This document shows positions 10,782 to 19,861 of a DNA stretch of 64,000 bases, in pieces. A program made the position numbers and the translations under genes. Location: contig NZ_AP018722.1 in assembly GCF_004001325.1 (NCBI RefSeq), positions 1,240,001 through 1,304,000 on the forward strand, read 5' to 3'. The number at the start of each line of letters is the position of its first letter. Position 1 is the first letter of the stretch. This stretch comes from Thiomicrorhabdus aquaedulcis. GTDB lineage: Bacteria; Pseudomonadota; Gammaproteobacteria; Thiomicrospirales; Thiomicrospiraceae. The notes beneath the pieces are model-generated. The model searched no databases, was not told where the DNA came from, and worked only from the letters and a program-made list of their open reading frames with translations.

Positions 10782-11374
10782 AACACCTCCTGCGCTTTTT
10801 GGGTTGGCGCATCACTTGAAGTAATGGGGTCTTGAACCGTCGGAACTACGGGGTCAGGCCATTTCCAGTTTTTGGTGGTGATTGTTTCAGGCCGCATCTC
10901 AATGCAATCCACCGGGCAAACGGGGACGCAGAGTTCACACCCTGTGCACTCTTGTTGAATGACGGTGTGCATTAATTTGGTGGCGCCCAAAATGGCGTCC
11001 ACCGGGCAGGCTTTAATGCACAGCACACAGCCAATGCACAAATCTTCATCTATAAACGCGGTGGTTTTCGGTTTGGTTTCAACGGCGGTGGCGTCCATCG
11101 CTTTGGGTTCGCGATGGGTGATTTCAGAAATTTTAATCATGACCTCTGTGCCACCTGGAATGCACAAGTTAACTTCGGTATTGCCTTGTGCCAAGGCTTC
11201 GGCGTAGGGTTTGCAGCCTGGAAAACCACATTGCCCGCATTGTGTTTGTGGTAGTACTTTGTCAATTTGCTCGGCGATTGGATTGCCTTCAACCTTAAAG
11301 CGTACTGCAGCGTAGCCCAGTAATAAACCAAACAACAGGGCTAACAGGGTAAAAATAATAATAGCTTCTAACAT
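10778..11374 (-). CDS. rnfB: Electron transport complex subunit RnfB/RsxB
   Basis: Ferredoxin-like Rnf subunit, 198 residues. One N-terminal helix anchors it. A Cys-rich domain follows ([15 protein letters not shown]), then two ferredoxin-type [4Fe-4S] motifs ([16 protein letters not shown] and [18 protein letters not shown]). It passes electrons toward the membrane subunits. The gap to rnfA (58 bases) contains a perfect copy of the palindrome, only two bases before the ATG. Confidence 0.95.
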   Translation of the reverse strand: MLEAIIIFTLLALLFGLLLGYAAVRFKVEGNPIAEQIDKVLPQTQCGQCGFPGCKPYAEALAQGNTEVNLCIPGGTEVMIKISEITHREPKAMDATAVETKPKTTAFIDEDLCIGCVLCIKACPVDAILGATKLMHTVIQQECTGCELCVPVCPVDCIEMRPETITTKNWKWPDPVVPTVQDPITSSDAPTQKAQEVL

Positions 11375-11375
11375 G

Positions 11376-11387
11376 ACCAGGCCTGGT
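11376..11387. repeat. ACCAGGCCTGGT palindrome between rnfA and rnfB
   Basis: Perfect 12-mer in the context TGACCAGGCCTGGTCA. It ends two bases upstream of the rnfB ATG and so overlaps the ribosome-binding region. Confidence 0.85.
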
Positions 11388-11431
11388 CAATGTAAGTTAA
11401 GGTTTTTGATGATTTAAATAATGCGTTCATG

Positions 11432-12007
11432 TTAAACCAAGCCGCCAAAGCCCATAAAAGCCATGGACATTAAACCGGCTGTAATCAGGGCGATGGGCGC
11501 GCCTTTAAACGGCGTAGGCACATCGGCGGCGTCAACGCGCTCACGAATAGAAGCAAACAAAATCATCACCAACGTAAAGCCCACGGCCGCACCAAAACCA
11601 TACACCGCCGATTCGATAAAGTTGTTTTTTTCACCGACGTTTAACAACGCAACGCCCAGTACCGCGCAGTTGGTGGTGATTAACGGCAGATAAATGCCCA
11701 ACACTTGATACAGCGCGGGGCTGGTTTTGTGAATGGCCATTTCGGTAAACCCGACCACGGCGGCAATGGCTAATATAAAGCCGATGGTTTGCAGATATTC
11801 TAGGCCAAACGGTTGCAGTAAATAGGTGTAAATAATGTAACTGAGCACCGACGAAAGCGTCATGACAAACGTGGTCGCCAGTCCCATTCCCAGTGCGGCA
11901 TCAGTTTTTTTAGACACACCCATAAACGGGCACAAGCCTAAAAATTTAACCAATACAAAGTTATTAACTAACACCGTACTGATAAGAATGAGAATATACT
12001 CTTGCAT
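11432..12007 (-). CDS. rnfA: Electron transport complex subunit RnfA/RsxA
   Basis: Integral membrane subunit, 191 residues and six helices, homologous to RnfE. The signature [20 protein letters not shown] lies at the N-terminus and contains the Cys that ligates an intramembrane iron-sulfur centre with RnfE. ATG at 12007 (MQEYILIL) is chosen over 12025 because it matches the family start and has AGG six bases upstream. It is first in the rnfABCDGE-nth cluster, 34 bases after metG. Confidence 0.95.
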   Translation of the reverse strand: MQEYILILISTVLVNNFVLVKFLGLCPFMGVSKKTDAALGMGLATTFVMTLSSVLSYIIYTYLLQPFGLEYLQTIGFILAIAAVVGFTEMAIHKTSPALYQVLGIYLPLITTNCAVLGVALLNVGEKNNFIESAVYGFGAAVGFTLVMILFASIRERVDAADVPTPFKGAPIALITAGLMSMAFMGFGGLV

Positions 12008-12040
12008 GCTTAGCCTATTTAACATATTAAAAAGTTAGGA

Positions 12041-14196
12041 TTATTTAACTCGCATACCGGGTTGCGCGCCATCGCCTGGCGACAAAATGTAAAAGTCGCC
12101 TTGACCGTCACTGGCCGCCAACACCATGCCTTGAGACACCCCAAAACGCATTTTACGTGGCGCTAAATTAGCCACCATCACGGTCAATTTACCGATTAAA
12201 TCTTCCGGATTGTACGCCGATTTAATGCCCGCAAACACCTGGCGTTGTTCAAAGCCAATGTCTAACGTTAGCCTAATAAGTTTATTGGCTTCTGGCACGG
12301 CTTGCGCGTCGATAATTTTGGCGATTCTAAAGTCAATTTTAGAAAAGTCATCAATGCTTATTTCAGCCGCAAGGGTTTCATATTCGGCTTTAGCGTCTAT
12401 TTGACGCTCAGTATCAGCGATAGTCACCGTATTGGCAGTTGCTGTATTCGTCACCACTTTTTTATCGCCCTTTTTGCCATCCGGGGCGGCGTTAGGGTTA
12501 AGCGATTGAGCCGAATTGTTGACCATTTTTTCAATAGGCTCAAGCTCTAAACGCCTCATTAACGGGCTAAAGGTTTCAATACGGTGGTTCATTAATGGTG
12601 TGGCCACCGCATTCCATTGCCAATCGGTTACGTTTAAAAATGCGCGGGCTTTTTCGGCTGTGGCCGGCAATACGGGGGTCAAATAGCTCATTAATACTCT
12701 AAATAAATTAAGGCTTAGACTCACTACTTCATGCAATTGCGCTTGTTGGTCTGCTTGTTTGGCTAACACCCAGGGCGCGTTTTGTGCAATGTATTCATTG
12801 GCTTTGTCGGCCAGCGCCATAATTTCACGCATGGCGTGACCGTATTCGCGCGCTTCGTAATGCTGAGCAATCTCTTCACTTTTAGCGCTAAAACTGGCGT
12901 ACAACTCGGCAGATTGATCCGACCATTGGTTGCACAGTTGACCGTTAAATTGTTTGGTGACAAAGCCCGCACAACGGCTGGCGATGTTGATGACTTTGCC
13001 GACTAAATCGGAGTTAACGCGTTGGGCAAAGTCTTCTAAATTTAAATCTAAATCGTCAATGCGGCTGGTTAATTTAGTGGCAAAGTAGTAACGCAGATAC
13101 TCTGGGTTTAAACCTTGTTCAAGATAGGTTTTGGCCATAATAAAGGTGCCGCGTGACTTGGACATTTTTAACCCATTGACCGTTAAAAAGCCGTGCGCAA
13201 AGACGGCAGACGGGGTTCTAAACCCTGCGCCAGACAACATGGCGGGCCAAAATAGCGCGTGAAAATTAATGATGTCTTTGCCAATAAAATGATAAAGCTC
13301 GGCGGTTGAATCGGGTTTCCAGTAGTCGTTAAAGTCTAGATCGGATTGCTCACAATGGGCTTTAAAACTCGACATATAGCCAATGGGTGCGTCCAGCCAA
13401 ACGTAAAAATATTTATTGGTTTCACCCGGGATTTCAAACCCAAAATAGGGTGCATCGCGCGAGATGTCCCAACCACGCAAGCCGCTTTGCAGCCATTCGT
13501 TAAGTTTGTTGGCTATTTGCGGCTGCAAATGGCCGGCGTGCGTCCACTCTTTAAGCATGGTTTCAAATTGACCTAACTCAAAAACAGGTGATCGGTGTCT
13601 TTTTCAATGGGTGTTGCCCCCGAAATAACCGATTTTGGGTCAATTAAATCGGTCGGGCTGTAGGTTGCGCCACAAGCTTCGCAATTGTCACCGTATTGAT
13701 CTGGGGTTTTGCATTTTGGGCAGGTGCCTTTAATAAAACGATCGGGCAAAAACATTGCCTTTTCTGGATCGTAAAATTGCGAAATGGTCTTGCGTGAAAT
13801 GTAACCTTTGTCTTTTAACTGGGTGTAAATGTAACTGGCCAACGCTTGGTTTTCGAGTGAATGCGTGCTGCCGTAGTGGTCAAACTCAATGTTAAATCCA
13901 GCAAAATCCGCTTGGTGTTCAATGGACGACTTAGCAATGAGCGCCTCTGGGGTAATGCCCTCGGCCGCGGCTCTAAGCATAATAGGCGTGCCGTGCGCAT
14001 CGTCGGCGCAAATGTAGGTGCAGTGATGTCCACGCATTTTTTGAAAACGCGACCAAATATCCGTTTGAATGTACTCGACCAAATGCCCTAAATGAATAGG
14101 ACCATTGGCGTAAGGCAGTGCGCTGGTAATTAAAATCTTTCTGGGCGACTGCGCAACAAGGTGAGTGTGCGAATGATTGTGTGACGTTTCTGACAT
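12041..14196 (-). CDS. metG: Methionyl-tRNA synthetase, frameshifted
   Basis: Charges tRNA-Met. About 718 residues after repair. The N-terminal part has the class I signature HLGH ([13 protein letters not shown]) and a zinc knuckle (CPKCKTP...CEACG). The rest has KMSKSRG, the anticodon-binding domain and a C-terminal EMAP/Trbp111-like tRNA-binding domain (FRIAKIIDA). The frame breaks at a run of five T on the coding strand (13580-13584): DTDHLF must continue [13 protein letters not shown], which needs a sixth T. ATG at 14196 is chosen; GTG at 14208 is possible. As this enzyme is essential, a sequencing error is most likely. Confidence 0.93.
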
Positions 14197-14377
14197 TGAG
14201 GATTCCACATTTAGACGATGGTTTTGTGCGTAATATACCGGCGGCTAAGCCAGTCAAGCCCGATATTATAGCTATTTTGCGGGTCAATGTGCGCTTTGTT
14301 GAAGCGCCATTTTAGGTAAAAAATAAAATTTTGAGTAATGCCTTTAATGTTAATTAATATTAAAGGCTGATGCTTTG

Positions 14378-14389
14378 ACCAGGCCTGGT
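14378..14389. repeat. ACCAGGCCTGGT palindrome upstream of the STAS gene
   Basis: Perfect 12-mer in context TTTGACCAGGCCTGGTGAAA. It sits in the divergent metG/STAS gap, about 20 bases upstream of a TATAAT -10 element. Confidence 0.85.
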
Positions 14390-14408
14390 GAAAGCTTGTT
14401 TTAGCACT

Positions 14409-14414
14409 TATAAT
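14409..14414 (+). promoter_or_regulatory. Possible -10 element for the STAS gene
   Basis: Perfect TATAAT 30 bases upstream of the ATG at 14445. No good -35 is seen at 16-18 bases; the palindrome at 14378-14389 partly covers that region. Confidence 0.35.
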
Positions 14415-14444
14415 TAATGTCTTGTTATTTTGGAGCACGCTAGG

Positions 14445-14747
14445 ATGAGTTTAAACATTAAAGAAAAAAATAATGTGGTGACCATCGCCATTGAAGGCAG
14501 TTTTGATGTTAGTGGTTACCAAGCATTTAAAGAGGTTATCGAAACCCACAATGACCCACAAACGCACTTTATTGTAGAGTGCAAACACGCTTCTTACCTT
14601 GATAGCTCTGCGCTAGGCATGTTACTGCTGTTGCGAGAAAAAACGGCCGGTGATCAAAAACGTTTAAAGCTGGTAAATGTGCACGGTGATGTAGCGAGTA
14701 TTTTAAAAATTGCTCAGTTTGACCGATTGTTTAGCATCAACCCTTGA
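14445..14747 (+). CDS. STAS-domain (anti-anti-sigma factor-like) protein
   Basis: A 100-residue single STAS domain. The signature LDSSALGMLLLLREK carries the serine that is the phosphorylation site in SpoIIAA/RsbV/HsbA-type proteins. ATG at 14445 is preferred over TTG at 14430 because TTGGAG and TAGG precede it. The gene is monocistronic, between metG and mrp. Its likely phosphatase is the SpoIIE-type regulator at 2687, an inference from domain logic only. The stop codon lies inside a foldback-element remnant. Confidence 0.85.
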   Translation: MSLNIKEKNNVVTIAIEGSFDVSGYQAFKEVIETHNDPQTHFIVECKHASYLDSSALGMLLLLREKTAGDQKRLKLVNVHGDVASILKIAQFDRLFSINP

Positions 14748-14779
14748 GACATTTGCATAGGTAATTGTGCAAAGGTCTT
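14746..14779. mobile_element. Minimal foldback-element remnant between convergent STAS gene and mrp
   Basis: The two element ends (GAGACATTTGCA and TGCAAAGGTCT) face each other with only a few bases between them, making a 34-bp hairpin. The TGA stop of the STAS gene overlaps the left end, and the TAA stop of mrp overlaps the right end. It may act as a two-way transcript end, though there is no long T run. Confidence 0.6.
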
Positions 14780-15903
14780 TAGGTATTTTGAATCACAATC
14801 TTTGGAAAAACATGGTTGTAACTGCGTTTTTGAATACCGATTTTACTGCTTATTTTATGCGCCATGGTGCGGTACTTAAAGGCAATCTCGCTATTAGGTT
14901 CGGCGGTAACCGTAGGGTTTCCGGTATCAGCTTCTTCACGAATTCGTTTATCGAGCGGTAAGCTGCCTAAAAAATCAACTTGATAGGTTTGCGCCATTTT
15001 TTGTCCACCATTCTCTCCAAAAATAGCCTCTTCGTGACCACAATTTGAACAAATGTGTGTACTCATGTTTTCAATAATACCTAAAACAGGAATGGCAACT
15101 TTTTCAAACATTTTCAAGCCTTTTTTAGCGTCAATAAGTGCAACTTGTTGCGGGGTGGTCACAATGACGGCTCCCGTAACCGGAATTTGCTGTGACAATG
15201 TAAGCTGCACATCACCTGTTCCGGGTGGAAGGTCAATGATCAAATAATCCAAATTGCTCCAATTGGTCTCTTTTAAGAGTTGCGTTAAGGTTTGCGTAAC
15301 GATTGGGCCACGCCATATCATGGGCGAGTCTTCTTCAATTAGCGCGCCAATTGACATTACTTGTAAGCCGTAGGCCATTAGCGGCTGCATGCTTTTACCA
15401 TCGGACGATTGTGGTTTGTCTTTAATATTTAGCATAGTGGGAATGCTAGGACCATAAATGTCGGCGTCTAAAATGCCAACATTAGCACCTTCTTGCTGCA
15501 ATGCTAAAGCCAAATTAACGCTGGTGGTCGACTTGCCAACGCCGCCTTTGCCAGAAGCCACGGCAATAATGTTTTTAATGTTTGGTAAAGGGTTAATGCC
15601 TGCTTGAGCGTCATGCACCACAATACGAGTTTCAAAATGAATCTGTACGCTTTCAATTTCGGTAATTTGTGTGAGTGAATGACTTAAGGTTTGCAGCATG
15701 CTCGGCCAAAGACTTTTGCACGGATAAGGCAACGCTAAGGTAAAGCTAAGTTGCTTTTTTTTAAGCTGCAATTGACTGATGGCTTTAAGGGCTAAAAAGT
15801 CTTGCTGACTGGTTGGTTCAAGACAAAGTTTAAGTTGATGTTCAATTTGGGTTTGTAAGGTTTCAGAGATTCCATTACCAAAAAGCGTGTTTAAAATGCC
15901 CAT
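14779..15903 (-). CDS. mrp: Iron-sulfur cluster carrier ATPase Mrp/ApbC
   Basis: P-loop scaffold/carrier for Fe-S clusters, 374 residues. A divergent N-terminal DUF59/MIP18-like domain (1-95) precedes the deviant Walker A SGKGGVGKST (about 117-126). A cluster-binding CxxC follows (HICSNCGHE, about residue 280). The last few residues (FPKIVIQNT) look non-conserved and abut the foldback remnant, so the C-terminus may have been remodelled by that insertion. mrp and metG are neighbours in many gammaproteobacteria; here a STAS gene lies between them. Confidence 0.93.
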   Translation of the reverse strand: MGILNTLFGNGISETLQTQIEHQLKLCLEPTSQQDFLALKAISQLQLKKKQLSFTLALPYPCKSLWPSMLQTLSHSLTQITEIESVQIHFETRIVVHDAQAGINPLPNIKNIIAVASGKGGVGKSTTSVNLALALQQEGANVGILDADIYGPSIPTMLNIKDKPQSSDGKSMQPLMAYGLQVMSIGALIEEDSPMIWRGPIVTQTLTQLLKETNWSNLDYLIIDLPPGTGDVQLTLSQQIPVTGAVIVTTPQQVALIDAKKGLKMFEKVAIPVLGIIENMSTHICSNCGHEEAIFGENGGQKMAQTYQVDFLGSLPLDKRIREEADTGNPTVTAEPNSEIAFKYRTMAHKISSKIGIQKRSYNHVFPKIVIQNT

Positions 15904-16048
15904 AATTACGATTTACCTTATATGTCTGTTTTATATTGGTGCCCAGTTTAGCAGTTTTAGTTCTTTTTAGCCTGGTTTGCCGTTAACGCATTTGCCTTAT
16001 GGTGGGTTGTTTGCGCAAAATCTATCCAAACACAACCGGTTGCGGTGC

Positions 16049-16054
16049 TATAAT
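16049..16054 (+). promoter_or_regulatory. Possible -10 element for mutL
   Basis: TATAAT 37 bases before the mutL ATG in the divergent mrp/mutL gap. A convincing -35 is not visible. Confidence 0.35.
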
Positions 16055-16090
16055 TTTGTTCTTTATTTTTAGAGTATTTATTGCGTTTTT

Positions 16091-17944
16091 ATGTTCAATC
16101 GTCAACCCATTGCTCAATTACCGTCGCATTTAGCCGACCAAATTGCCGCCGGCGAAGTGGTCGAACGCCCGGCTTCGGTGGTAAAAGAGTTACTTGAAAA
16201 TGCTTTAGACTCTGGCGCTACGCTTATAGAGATTCACATTGAAGAAGGTGGCGAAAAGCGTATTCAAGTGACCGATAATGGCAGCGGCATTCCTAAAAAT
16301 GAGTTGCTGCTGGCAGTAAGTCGTCACGCTACTAGCAAAATACAAACAGCCGCCGATTTAGCTTGCGTGACTACGCTTGGGTTTAGAGGTGAGGCCTTGG
16401 CGAGTATAAGCTCGGTTTCACGATTTGAAATTACCAGCCGAGCCCATAACGATGTGGCGGCATGGCAATTGCAAAGCGAAGGTGATGCACAATGGAGCGC
16501 GCTAAAACCAGCCGCCTGCCCAGAAGGTACCCGCGTAAATGTGAGCGACTTGTTTTTTAACACGCCGGCGCGAAAAAAATTTTTACGCTCTTCTAAAACA
16601 GAGTTTTTACAAATAGAACAACTGGTTAAACGAGTAATGTTAAGTCGTTTTGAGGTTGGCTTTAAACTCTGGCATAATCACAAGCTGTTGCGCCAGGTGA
16701 CTCCCGCGTTGGACAATAAAGCCATTAATCAGCGCCTATCCATCTTACTAAGTGATGCATTTGTCGAACAAAGTGTAGAGATTTTGTTTGAATCTCAAGA
16801 GTTAGTCGTCAAAGGCTGGGTTGGATTGCCAACCTTTAATCGCAGCCAAACCGATATGCAATATTTATTTGTAAATGGTCGCATGGTGCGCGATCGTTTA
16901 CTGTCTTACGCTGTAAAACAGGCGTATGCCGATGTGATGTATCACGGTCGTCATCCAGCGTATTTATTATTTTTAGAACTGCCAAGCGATTGGGTGGATG
17001 TTAATGTTCACCCCGCCAAGTACGAAGTTCGTTTTGCCAATGGTCGCTGGCTATACGATTTTTTACGCCGCAGTGTGCGTGACGCGGTAGCCAAGCCATT
17101 AATGGCACAACACGGCAGTGGTACGGCACTTGAGGCAAGTGGACAAACCTCCCAATCTGGTTATGTAAATCAAAATACGCCCTTATACAATCAAAATCGC
17201 AGTCTAGACATAGTTGCAGCACAGCAGTTTCAGCAACCGCTTGGCGGTATGTTTAATGCGCCAAATTATGCGAATTATTCGCACTCACCAGGCCTGGTCA
17301 CATTACATGAGCCCAATGCAACGTATACCACTTATAATAATACCCCGTCTAGCGATGTAACGCCGCGCTTGGGGTTTGCTAAAGCACAAATACATGGTGT
17401 GTACATCTTAGCCCAAAATACACAGGGCTTAATATTGGTGGATATGCATGCCGCACACGAACGCATTGTGTATGAACGCATGAAAAAGCAATGGAACAAT
17501 GAACGCATTATCAGTCAACCGTTATTAGTGCCTATTGCTATGGGTGTAGAATCTCTAGCGGTGGATGTATGGCATGAGCAGCGCGATTTATTTACCCAGC
17601 TGGGTTTTGAAATCGAGCCTTTGGGGCCACAGCAACTAAAAATTATGGCTGTGCCTGCAATGCTGGTTAAAAGTAATGTGGTAGGATTAATAAACGATAT
17701 GTTGGCCGACTTAGCTGTGACCGGGCAAACTCAGCGCAGCGAAGAGCGCATTAATGCAATTTTATCGACCATGGCTTGTCATGGTTCAGTGCGTGCAAAT
17801 CGCACATTAAGCTTGCTCGAAATGGACGCATTGCTAAGAGAAATGGAAGTAACTGAGCGTTCGGATCAGTGCAATCATGGTAGGCCTACTTGGGTAGAGC
17901 TTTCGATGGGACAATTAGACAGCCTTTTTATGCGAGGCCAGTAA
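16091..17944 (+). CDS. mutL: DNA mismatch repair protein MutL (endonuclease type)
   Basis: 617 residues. The GHKL ATPase domain shows E-N-ALDSGA, DNGSGI and GFRGEALASI. A variable linker (about 335-430) is followed by the dimerisation domain. That domain has DMHAAHERIVYE, matching the DQHA(X)2E(X)4E endonuclease motif with Met for Gln, as well as ACHGSVR and CNHGRP. These suggest a nicking MutL, as in MutH-lacking gammaproteobacteria, unlike E. coli MutL. A perfect palindrome copy falls in the linker (SPGLVT). It starts the mutL-miaA-hfq run. Confidence 0.95.
   Translation: MFNRQPIAQLPSHLADQIAAGEVVERPASVVKELLENALDSGATLIEIHIEEGGEKRIQVTDNGSGIPKNELLLAVSRHATSKIQTAADLACVTTLGFRGEALASISSVSRFEITSRAHNDVAAWQLQSEGDAQWSALKPAACPEGTRVNVSDLFFNTPARKKFLRSSKTEFLQIEQLVKRVMLSRFEVGFKLWHNHKLLRQVTPALDNKAINQRLSILLSDAFVEQSVEILFESQELVVKGWVGLPTFNRSQTDMQYLFVNGRMVRDRLLSYAVKQAYADVMYHGRHPAYLLFLELPSDWVDVNVHPAKYEVRFANGRWLYDFLRRSVRDAVAKPLMAQHGSGTALEASGQTSQSGYVNQNTPLYNQNRSLDIVAAQQFQQPLGGMFNAPNYANYSHSPGLVTLHEPNATYTTYNNTPSSDVTPRLGFAKAQIHGVYILAQNTQGLILVDMHAAHERIVYERMKKQWNNERIISQPLLVPIAMGVESLAVDVWHEQRDLFTQLGFEIEPLGPQQLKIMAVPAMLVKSNVVGLINDMLADLAVTGQTQRSEERINAILSTMACHGSVRANRTLSLLEMDALLREMEVTERSDQCNHGRPTWVELSMGQLDSLFMRGQ
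17287..17298. repeat. ACCAGGCCTGGT palindrome, coding copy in the mutL linker
   Basis: Perfect 12-mer read as S-P-G-L-V-T in the unconserved linker between the MutL ATPase and dimerisation domains. Confidence 0.85.
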
Positions 17945-17987
17945 CTGCTTTACATTACAAAGATACATAAGAGATTGCTTTAACGTT

Positions 17988-19043
17988 ATGAAGTTAAAAG
18001 ATAAAGAAATAAATTTAAATATACGAAACAACTTTAAAGTAGCCCCGGGCTTATTTAGCACTGAACAACTTAGTCAGTGGCTTAAAATGGCTGAGCAATG
18101 CATTGCTCAAAAAACCTGTTTGGCTATTATGGGGCCAACCGCTTCGGGTAAAAGTCAGCTGTCTATGGATTTAGCTCGTGTACTTCCTATTGAAATAATT
18201 AGTGTAGATTCAGCACTTATTTATCGACAAATGGACGTGGGAACTGCAAAGCCTACGGCACAAGAGTTGGCCACAGTGCCTCATCATTTAATCAATACTC
18301 ACGACCCGTTGCAAACCTATTCAGCCGCTGAGTTTGTTGAAGACGTGCACGGTTTGGTTGCCGACATATTAGGGCGAGGCTGTTTGCCCGTATTGGTAGG
18401 GGGAACAATGATGTACTTTAATGCACTGCAACAGGGCATGTCCGACTTGCCCGAAGCTGATAAATCGGTGCGTGAGGCATTACAAGCATTGTGGGTACAA
18501 GACCCAAGTCAATTGCACGCTCAGTTGCACGACATTGATCTGGTGTCGGCGCAGCGAATTCATCCTAATGACCCGCAACGACTGATTCGCGCGTTAGAGG
18601 TTTTCAAAACGTCAGGCAAGACTTTAACCGAGCTGCGGGCTTTACCCAAGCCATCCTTAAGCGCCTTTAAGTTAATTAAGGTGGCGTTATTACCCCAGGA
18701 TCGCTCTAAATTGCATGATCAAATTGGGGTGCGCTTTGAACAGATGTTGGAAAAAGGTTTGTTGCAAGAAGTTAAGCAATTAATGCAGCGAGGTGATTTG
18801 CACGCCGATTTAACCGCAATGCGCAGTGTTGGATATCGCCAGGCCTGGTTGTTTTTACAGGGTGATTACGATTACCCAACGTTTATAGAAAAAGGATTGG
18901 TGGCGACACGCCAATTAGCAAAGCGCCAACTAACATGGTTGCGTAAAGAACCCGATTTAGAACTTTTTGACCCGTTTTCGACAACACGAATTGAACGTTT
19001 GGAGGGGGTTTTAAATTTAATACAGAGTCATGTTCGCCATTAA
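17988..19043 (+). CDS. miaA: tRNA dimethylallyltransferase
   Basis: Adds the dimethylallyl group to A37 of tRNAs reading UNN codons. Walker A GPTASGKS and the substrate motif SVDSALIYRQMDVGTAKPT are present, as is RQLAKRQLTWLRKE near the C-terminus. With ATG at 17988 the protein has 351 residues and about 40 more before the P-loop than is usual; an internal ATG near 18088 (KMAEQC) would give a more typical length. A near-perfect palindrome at 18838 is read as RQAWLF. Confidence 0.93.
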   Translation: MKLKDKEINLNIRNNFKVAPGLFSTEQLSQWLKMAEQCIAQKTCLAIMGPTASGKSQLSMDLARVLPIEIISVDSALIYRQMDVGTAKPTAQELATVPHHLINTHDPLQTYSAAEFVEDVHGLVADILGRGCLPVLVGGTMMYFNALQQGMSDLPEADKSVREALQALWVQDPSQLHAQLHDIDLVSAQRIHPNDPQRLIRALEVFKTSGKTLTELRALPKPSLSAFKLIKVALLPQDRSKLHDQIGVRFEQMLEKGLLQEVKQLMQRGDLHADLTAMRSVGYRQAWLFLQGDYDYPTFIEKGLVATRQLAKRQLTWLRKEPDLELFDPFSTTRIERLEGVLNLIQSHVRH

Positions 19044-19078
19044 AATACATGTTTTTTTAATAAAGCCAATAAACTCTA

Positions 19079-19107
19079 TTGATAAAACCGCGTGTGGCCG
19101 CTATGGT
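19079..19107 (+). promoter_or_regulatory. Possible sigma-70 promoter for hfq
   Basis: TTGATA, a 17-base spacer and TATGGT, lying just after miaA. A transcript starting here would carry the foldback element at 19210-19366 in the hfq leader. Confidence 0.4.
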
Positions 19108-19209
19108 ATGCTTTAAACAAACGGCGACATTAATAACTCGTATAAATAACAAGAAATCTTTACACCTGTAAAATTCTTACTAAAAGCGTGAGCGATAAAC
19201 TAACAATAT

Positions 19210-19366
19210 GAGACCTTTGCACGAGTGGGGTACGAGAAAAAAATGCGAAAAAACTTACCTGATTGAGTGGGAAACTTGTGAATAGTTGGCTATTCACAAG
19301 TTTGCCAACGAAAAGCAGGAAAAATTTAACCATTTTTGGCCGTACATCCACTCGTGCAAAGGTCTC
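19210..19366. mobile_element. Foldback MITE copy A, upstream of hfq
   Basis: A 157-bp element with inverted ends GAGACCTTTGCACGAGTG and CACTCGTGCAAAGGTCTC. The arms pair imperfectly along their whole length, and the centre is a GTGAATAG/CTATTCAC hairpin. It is flanked by AATAT on both sides (19205-19209 and 19367-19371), a likely 5-bp target duplication. It has no coding capacity and ends 53 bases before the hfq ATG. Confidence 0.85.
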
Positions 19367-19419
19367 AATATACTCATGAAGCAACATAAACATCTCTAAA
19401 AATAAAAACAGGAAAAATC

Positions 19420-19692
19420 ATGGAGAATAAAAAATTGGTTAAGGCATTGCCCATTCAAGACCCATATTTAAATGCGTTACGCAAAGAAAAAATCAGTGTG
19501 TCTATTTACTTGGTTAATGGCGTAAAGCTTCAAGGGCGAGTGGATTCATTTGACCAGTTTGTAGTACTGCTTAGAAGCAATGTTACTCAAATGGTTTATA
19601 AGCACGCTATTTCAACCATTGTGCCAATGCGCGACCCTAAGCTGTATGAAAACAGCAGTGACGAGATTGGAACGGTTGACTTACCAGAATAA
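19420..19692 (+). CDS. hfq: RNA chaperone Hfq
   Basis: 90-residue Sm-like hexameric RNA chaperone for sRNA-mRNA pairing. Sm1 motif ([26 protein letters not shown]) and Sm2 motif ([12 protein letters not shown]) are intact, including the proximal-site YKHA. The C-terminal tail is short and acidic. AGGAAAA precedes the ATG. The leader contains a transposon-like hairpin, which is unusual for this gene. Confidence 0.97.
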   Translation: MENKKLVKALPIQDPYLNALRKEKISVSIYLVNGVKLQGRVDSFDQFVVLLRSNVTQMVYKHAISTIVPMRDPKLYENSSDEIGTVDLPE

Positions 19693-19861
19693 CTTTATTG
19701 TGGTCGCATAAATAATAATTGCACACAATAAGGTTCTTAAACTGATGTTAAAGTCAGTTCATGCTCAACCTGACATATCCAAACTTGTATATGCCATAAA
19801 TTTTGCCTTTACAGCAAACCTTCTTATCTTGCTTTGTTGCATAATTTAACGAGCCCCCTAA

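Noticed and set aside
14197-14444. tRNA or sRNA gene in the metG/STAS gap and in other gaps of 150-350 bases
   Set aside because: No T-arm GTTCRA box, cloverleaf or terminator-bounded hairpin set could be found by eye.
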